Of a stretch of DNA of 8,855 nucleotides, positions 6,215 to 8,855 are shown piece after piece. Origin of the DNA: Pseudomonadota bacterium (GTDB lineage: Bacteria > Pseudomonadota > Alphaproteobacteria > Rhizobiales > Xanthobacteraceae); the NCBI GenBank assembly GCA_023417665.1, contig JAEZFA010000204.1:1-8855 (forward strand), in the 5' to 3' direction. Each line of letters begins with the position of its first letter. The stretch's first letter is position 1. Position numbers and translations under genes: made by a program. The notes under the pieces were generated by a model. The model had not been told where the DNA came from. It did not search any database and was given only the letters and a program-made list of their open reading frames with translations.

Positions 6215-6429
6215 CGGCGCGCGGATCGCGTTCGAACATCGTTTCGAAAGCGTGCACGGGCCGTTTCAGTTTGAGGCAGTTCGCGCGGAACGTGCGTGCG
6301 AAATTGCTACAGAATCCCATTTTAGAAGGCTTTTCCGCGCTTCCGAAAGGAATTGGCAAGGCTGATTCCTGACGTTCCATTTATCATTCAATTTAAGGCT
6401 TCCTTTTCGCGTCTTGTGTACAAAGATGC

Positions 6430-6470
6430 ACGAACGAGCGGAAACGAACTCCGCCGCAATAAAAACGAAC
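6430..6470 (+). repeat. Three direct copies of ACGAAC upstream of the MarR regulator gene
   Basis: ACGAAC occurs at 6430-6435, 6444-6449 and 6465-6470, start to start 14 and 21 bases, with the last copy 14 bases before the ATG. They could be a binding site or transcript leader signals, or chance. A short inverted repeat GCGGA/TCCGC (6438-6442 and 6450-6454) lies among them. Confidence 0.3.
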
Positions 6471-6484
6471 ACACGGGGCGTAGA

Positions 6485-6997
6485 ATGAAAAACGTAGCGC
6501 GCGCGGTGCAGGCCGCCGAACCACTTGAGTCATACGACGAACTGAAAACGCCGTATCTCGAGGCGTTGACGCTGGTCGAGCGGCTGCATCGCCGTTTGCT
6601 GGACGTCATCAAGGACGAGTTCGATCGCCGCGGCCGCTCGGACATCAACAGCGTGCAGGCGCTTCTGTTGTTCAACATCGGCGGCAGCGAACTGACGGCG
6701 GGTGAGTTGCGCACGCGCGGCTATTATCTCGGCTCGAACGTCTCCTACAATCTCAAGAAGCTGGTCGAGATGGGCTACCTCCATCATCAGCGTTCGCGGA
6801 TCGACCGCCGCTCGGTGCGCATCAGCCTCACCGAGAAGGGCAAGGAAGTTCACGAGATCGTTGAGAACCTCTACCAGAAGCACATCCGCACGCTGGAGAA
6901 GGTCGGCGGTATCGGTTCGGGCGATCTTCAGGTGCTCAACAAGGCGCTGCAGCGTCTCGAGCGCTTCTGGACGGATCAGATCCTCTATCGCCTCTAA
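6485..6997 (+). CDS. ldtR: MarR-family transcriptional regulator, LdtR-like
   Basis: A 170-residue winged-helix regulator. N-terminal helices (about 20-50) form part of the dimer interface; the winged helix-turn-helix spans about 55-120, with SELTAGELRTRGYYLGSNVS leading into the recognition helix and the wing at RSRIDRRSVRISLT carrying the D-R-R-S pattern of the MarR family. A long C-terminal helix (about 121-168) completes the dimer domain. The central motif is very like LdtR of 'Candidatus Liberibacter asiaticus' and its relatives in Hyphomicrobiales, where it controls an L,D-transpeptidase gene and osmotic stress tolerance by cell-wall remodelling. Whether it does so here is inference from family; no L,D-transpeptidase gene is in the window. 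ATG 6485 is chosen (GGGGCG at 6475-6480) over the open frame back to 6353, because the N-terminal addition is not protein-like. Transcribed alone and closed by a strong terminator; the valine operon upstream is probably not its target. Confidence 0.85.
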   Translation: MKNVARAVQAAEPLESYDELKTPYLEALTLVERLHRRLLDVIKDEFDRRGRSDINSVQALLLFNIGGSELTAGELRTRGYYLGSNVSYNLKKLVEMGYLHHQRSRIDRRSVRISLTEKGKEVHEIVENLYQKHIRTLEKVGGIGSGDLQVLNKALQRLERFWTDQILYRL

Positions 6998-7021
6998 GAA
7001 TTCCGGCGACCATTCGAAATC

Positions 7022-7053
7022 ATCCCCGGCGGAAACGCCGGGGATTTTTTTTT
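7022..7053 (+). terminator. Strong intrinsic terminator after the ldtR-like gene
   Basis: A perfect 10-base-pair stem ATCCCCGGCG/CGCCGGGGAT (7022-7031 and 7036-7045) with a GAAA tetraloop is followed by nine T residues (7045-7053). It lies 24 bases after the regulator's stop. Read on the minus strand the hairpin is followed only by GATGATTTC, so it would be a poor terminator for the convergent chemoreceptor gene. Confidence 0.95.
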
Positions 7054-7086
7054 CGGCAAGTTCCGGAAATTCGGGTCGCGCGCAAT

Positions 7087-8855
7087 TTATGCGGCGTTCT
7101 TCCCATCGCGTGCAGCGGCAAGCCATTGGCTCCAGGGCTGCGGCGCCAGCACGTCTTTGGAAACCCAGACCGGCTGGATGATGCCGTGCCGGTCGATCCG
7201 GCCGATCGTGGCCGGCTTGTGCAGATGATGGTTCTGCGCGTCCACATGCACGCGGAAACCGCTCGGCGCGTCGATGGTGAGCCCGGAAAGCGCTTCACGC
7301 ACCCGGTTCACGTCCAGCGTTCCCGCTTTCTCGACCGCTGCCGCCCAGAGGTGAAAGCCGAGCCATGTGGCTTCCATCGGGTCGTTTGCAACCGCTTTCG
7401 GATCGCCGGAAAAATCACGCCACGCGGAGATGAAGTCGCGGTTTCTCGTCGAATCCATCTCATGCAGATAATTCCACGCGACGTAGTGGCCGGTCATGTT
7501 TGCGCGCGGCAGCGCAGGCAATTCCGCTTCGCCGATGGTGAGCGACAGGACCGGGAGCACGTCCGCGCTTAGTCCGGCGCGTGCGAACTCGCGGTAGAAA
7601 TCGACATTGGAGTCGCCGCTCAGGGTCGAGATCACCGCGGATTGCCCGCCGGTGGCGAACTTCCGCAAGGCCGCGATCTCATTGCGCCAGTCGGAATGGC
7701 CGAACGGGGTGAAGACCTCGACCACATCGTCGCCGGTGACGCCTGATTTGGCGAGATAGTTGCGGACGATGGCGTTGGTCGTGCGTGGGTAAATGTAGTC
7801 GGTGCCGATCAGGAAGAATTTCTGGCGTCCGGCGCGGCGGAGATAGTCGATTGCGGGCAGGGCCTGCTGGGCCGGCGTGCCGCCCATGTAGAAGATGCTC
7901 GGCGACTGTTCCTCGCCTTCGTACTGGCTCGGGTAGAACAGCAGGCTGTTCGCCCATTCGACCACGGGCAGCACCTGCTTGCGCGAGGCAGAGGTCCAGC
8001 AGCCGAAGATCGCGAACACCTTGTGTTCGGTCAGCATGGTGCGCGCCTGGTCCGCATAGAGTTTCCAGTCCGAGCGCGGGTTCATGATGACCGCTTCGAC
8101 CGGACGGCCGAGCAGGCCGCCACGCTCGTTTAACTGCTCAATCATCATGACGAGCAGCGACTGCAGCGGACGTTCGCTTGCGGTCATGGTGCCGGAAAGC
8201 GAGTGGAGAATGCCGACCTTGATCGCACCCGAGTCCAGGTTGATGAAGTAGCGCTCGACCGCATCGAGCATCCATTGCGAGCGGTCGACGAGATCATTGG
8301 CGGTCGTCAGCACCGACTCGCCGGCATCCTCCACCTGCGTTACCGCAGAGGAAATCTCCGGCAGCGCGCCGCCGACGCCGCCCGCGACTTTCACGGCGCG
8401 GTCGCTGATGTTGCGCAGCTCCGCCGCCTGATGATCGAGGTTCGCGGTCATGGCGCGGCTGGTTTCGCTCATCGTGCCGACGCTTGCCGACACCGCATTG
8501 ATGGCGCTCACGGTGTCTTCGACCGCCTTCTGGATATCCCCGATCTGCGTGTCGATGTTTCCGGTCGCTTTCGCGGTTTGAGCGGCGAGGGCCTTTACTT
8601 CGCTCGCGACGACGGAAAACCCCTTGCCGGCTTCGCCGGCGCGTGAGGCTTCGATATGCGCGTTCAAGGCAAGCAGCGAAGTCTTGTCGGCGATTGCCTG
8701 AATCGATTTCACCACCTCGTCGATTTCGATCGCCGCCGCAGAGAGTCCACGGACGATGCCGTCGGTGCGCTCGAGATCGGCGATGGTCCGCGCCGTTGCC
8801 TGCTCGGCGGCGAGAATCTGCGCGGTTGAATTGTCGAGGAGAGACAGCATCCGGT
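7087..8855 (-). CDS. Chemoreceptor-type signalling domain fused to a UrtA-like urea/amide binding domain (partial, N-terminus off window)
   Basis: The frame is open to the right edge; the 587 residues counted here start at the first visible Met (8850), which is unlikely to be the true start. Residues about 1-190 are a methyl-accepting chemotaxis signalling domain: long heptad-like helices with the hairpin tip ADKTSLLALNAHIEASRAG at 54-72 and GKGFSVVASEVKALAAQT at 75-92, which in the family contact CheA and CheW. Residues about 208-578 are a complete periplasmic-binding-protein fold of the UrtA type (urea, short-chain amides): IKVGILHSLSG, FGCWTSASRKQVLPV, LLFYPSQYEGEE, GTDYIYPRTTNAI, FTPFGHSDW, STLSGDSN, NDPMEATWLGFHLW and NHHLHKP. 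No hydrophobic span separates the two parts (linker about 190-208), so both should lie on the same side of the membrane, most simply the cytoplasm, as with the amide sensor AmiC. No urea transporter genes are visible nearby. It ends with no CheR-tether-like pentapeptide. Convergent with the ldtR-like gene, 33 bases past its terminator. Confidence 0.88.
   Translation of the reverse strand, partial: RMLSLLDNSTAQILAAEQATARTIADLERTDGIVRGLSAAAIEIDEVVKSIQAIADKTSLLALNAHIEASRAGEAGKGFSVVASEVKALAAQTAKATGNIDTQIGDIQKAVEDTVSAINAVSASVGTMSETSRAMTANLDHQAAELRNISDRAVKVAGGVGGALPEISSAVTQVEDAGESVLTTANDLVDRSQWMLDAVERYFINLDSGAIKVGILHSLSGTMTASERPLQSLLVMMIEQLNERGGLLGRPVEAVIMNPRSDWKLYADQARTMLTEHKVFAIFGCWTSASRKQVLPVVEWANSLLFYPSQYEGEEQSPSIFYMGGTPAQQALPAIDYLRRAGRQKFFLIGTDYIYPRTTNAIVRNYLAKSGVTGDDVVEVFTPFGHSDWRNEIAALRKFATGGQSAVISTLSGDSNVDFYREFARAGLSADVLPVLSLTIGEAELPALPRANMTGHYVAWNYLHEMDSTRNRDFISAWRDFSGDPKAVANDPMEATWLGFHLWAAAVEKAGTLDVNRVREALSGLTIDAPSGFRVHVDAQNHHLHKPATIGRIDRHGIIQPVWVSKDVLAPQPWSQWLAAARDGKNAA

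Larger units (their letters stand above)
6130..6484. other. 355-base intergenic region between mmsB and the MarR regulator gene
   Basis: No convincing gene is seen on either strand. The region holds a weak terminator-like hairpin just after mmsB (6158-6179), an 8-base inverted repeat (6171-6178 / 6207-6214), and, near the regulator gene, three direct copies of ACGAAC. A possible promoter for the regulator gene is CTGACG (6369-6374), 17 bases, TTTAAG (6392-6397), each 4 of 6 to consensus, which would give a leader of about 80 bases. The stretch from about 6370 to 6475 is AT-richer than the genes around it, as expected of a control region. The plus-strand frame of the regulator is open back to a TTG at 6353, but the protein family starts at 6485. 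Confidence 0.5.

Noticed and set aside
6057..6380. Minus-strand frame of 107 codons in the mmsB-ldtR gap
   Set aside because: It overlaps the mmsB end, has no recognisable domain and no convincing ribosome binding site.
6353..6484. 44-residue N-terminal extension of the MarR regulator
   Set aside because: The start would be a TTG, the added sequence is not family-like, and the extension covers the probable promoter and leader.
1..8855. CRISPR array, tRNA, rRNA, riboswitch or replication origin
   Set aside because: No regularly spaced repeats, cloverleaf, rRNA-like stretch, known riboswitch core or iteron cluster was seen on reading both strands.

Overview
The window looks like a chromosomal segment of an alphaproteobacterium of the order Hyphomicrobiales (Rhizobiales), probably near the Bradyrhizobium/Afipia/Rhodopseudomonas/Xanthobacteraceae lineages. 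The reasons are high-GC core genes, an Asp-rich (Mg-type) HemB like the one known from Bradyrhizobium, and an LdtR-type MarR regulator typical of this order. The lineage call is inference; no 16S rRNA or tRNA lies in the window.

Left part (1-1441, minus strand, visibly AT-richer than the rest): an IS3-family element enters from the left edge and ends near base 127. It interrupts the 3' end of a secreted Sel1-repeat protein gene, whose reading frame now runs into the IS. Next come a 60-base decayed copy of the hemB 3' end and a small secreted four-cysteine protein of unknown function. Intact hemB (5-aminolevulinate -> porphobilinogen) follows. The second hemB end suggests that this block was inserted or rearranged at the hemB terminus.

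Middle part (2495-6129): hemB and a plus-strand operon diverge from a 119-base region with back-to-back promoter-like sequences. The operon encodes an acyl-CoA dehydrogenase (probably isobutyryl-CoA dehydrogenase), 3-hydroxyisobutyryl-CoA hydrolase, a four-helix membrane protein of unknown role and 3-hydroxyisobutyrate dehydrogenase. Together these are three steps of valine catabolism, from isobutyryl-CoA to methylmalonate semialdehyde. The methacrylyl-CoA hydratase step and the terminal semialdehyde dehydrogenase (mmsA) are not in the window.

Right part: a 355-base intergenic stretch with inverted and direct repeats leads to an ldtR-like MarR regulator, closed by a very strong intrinsic terminator. 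Convergent to it, and running off the right edge, is the most unusual gene: a methyl-accepting chemotaxis signalling domain followed, without any membrane segment between them, by a complete UrtA-like urea/amide binding domain. If the protein lacks a later membrane crossing, as seems the case, a periplasmic-type binding domain would sit on the cytoplasmic side as the C-terminal sensor of a chemoreceptor.
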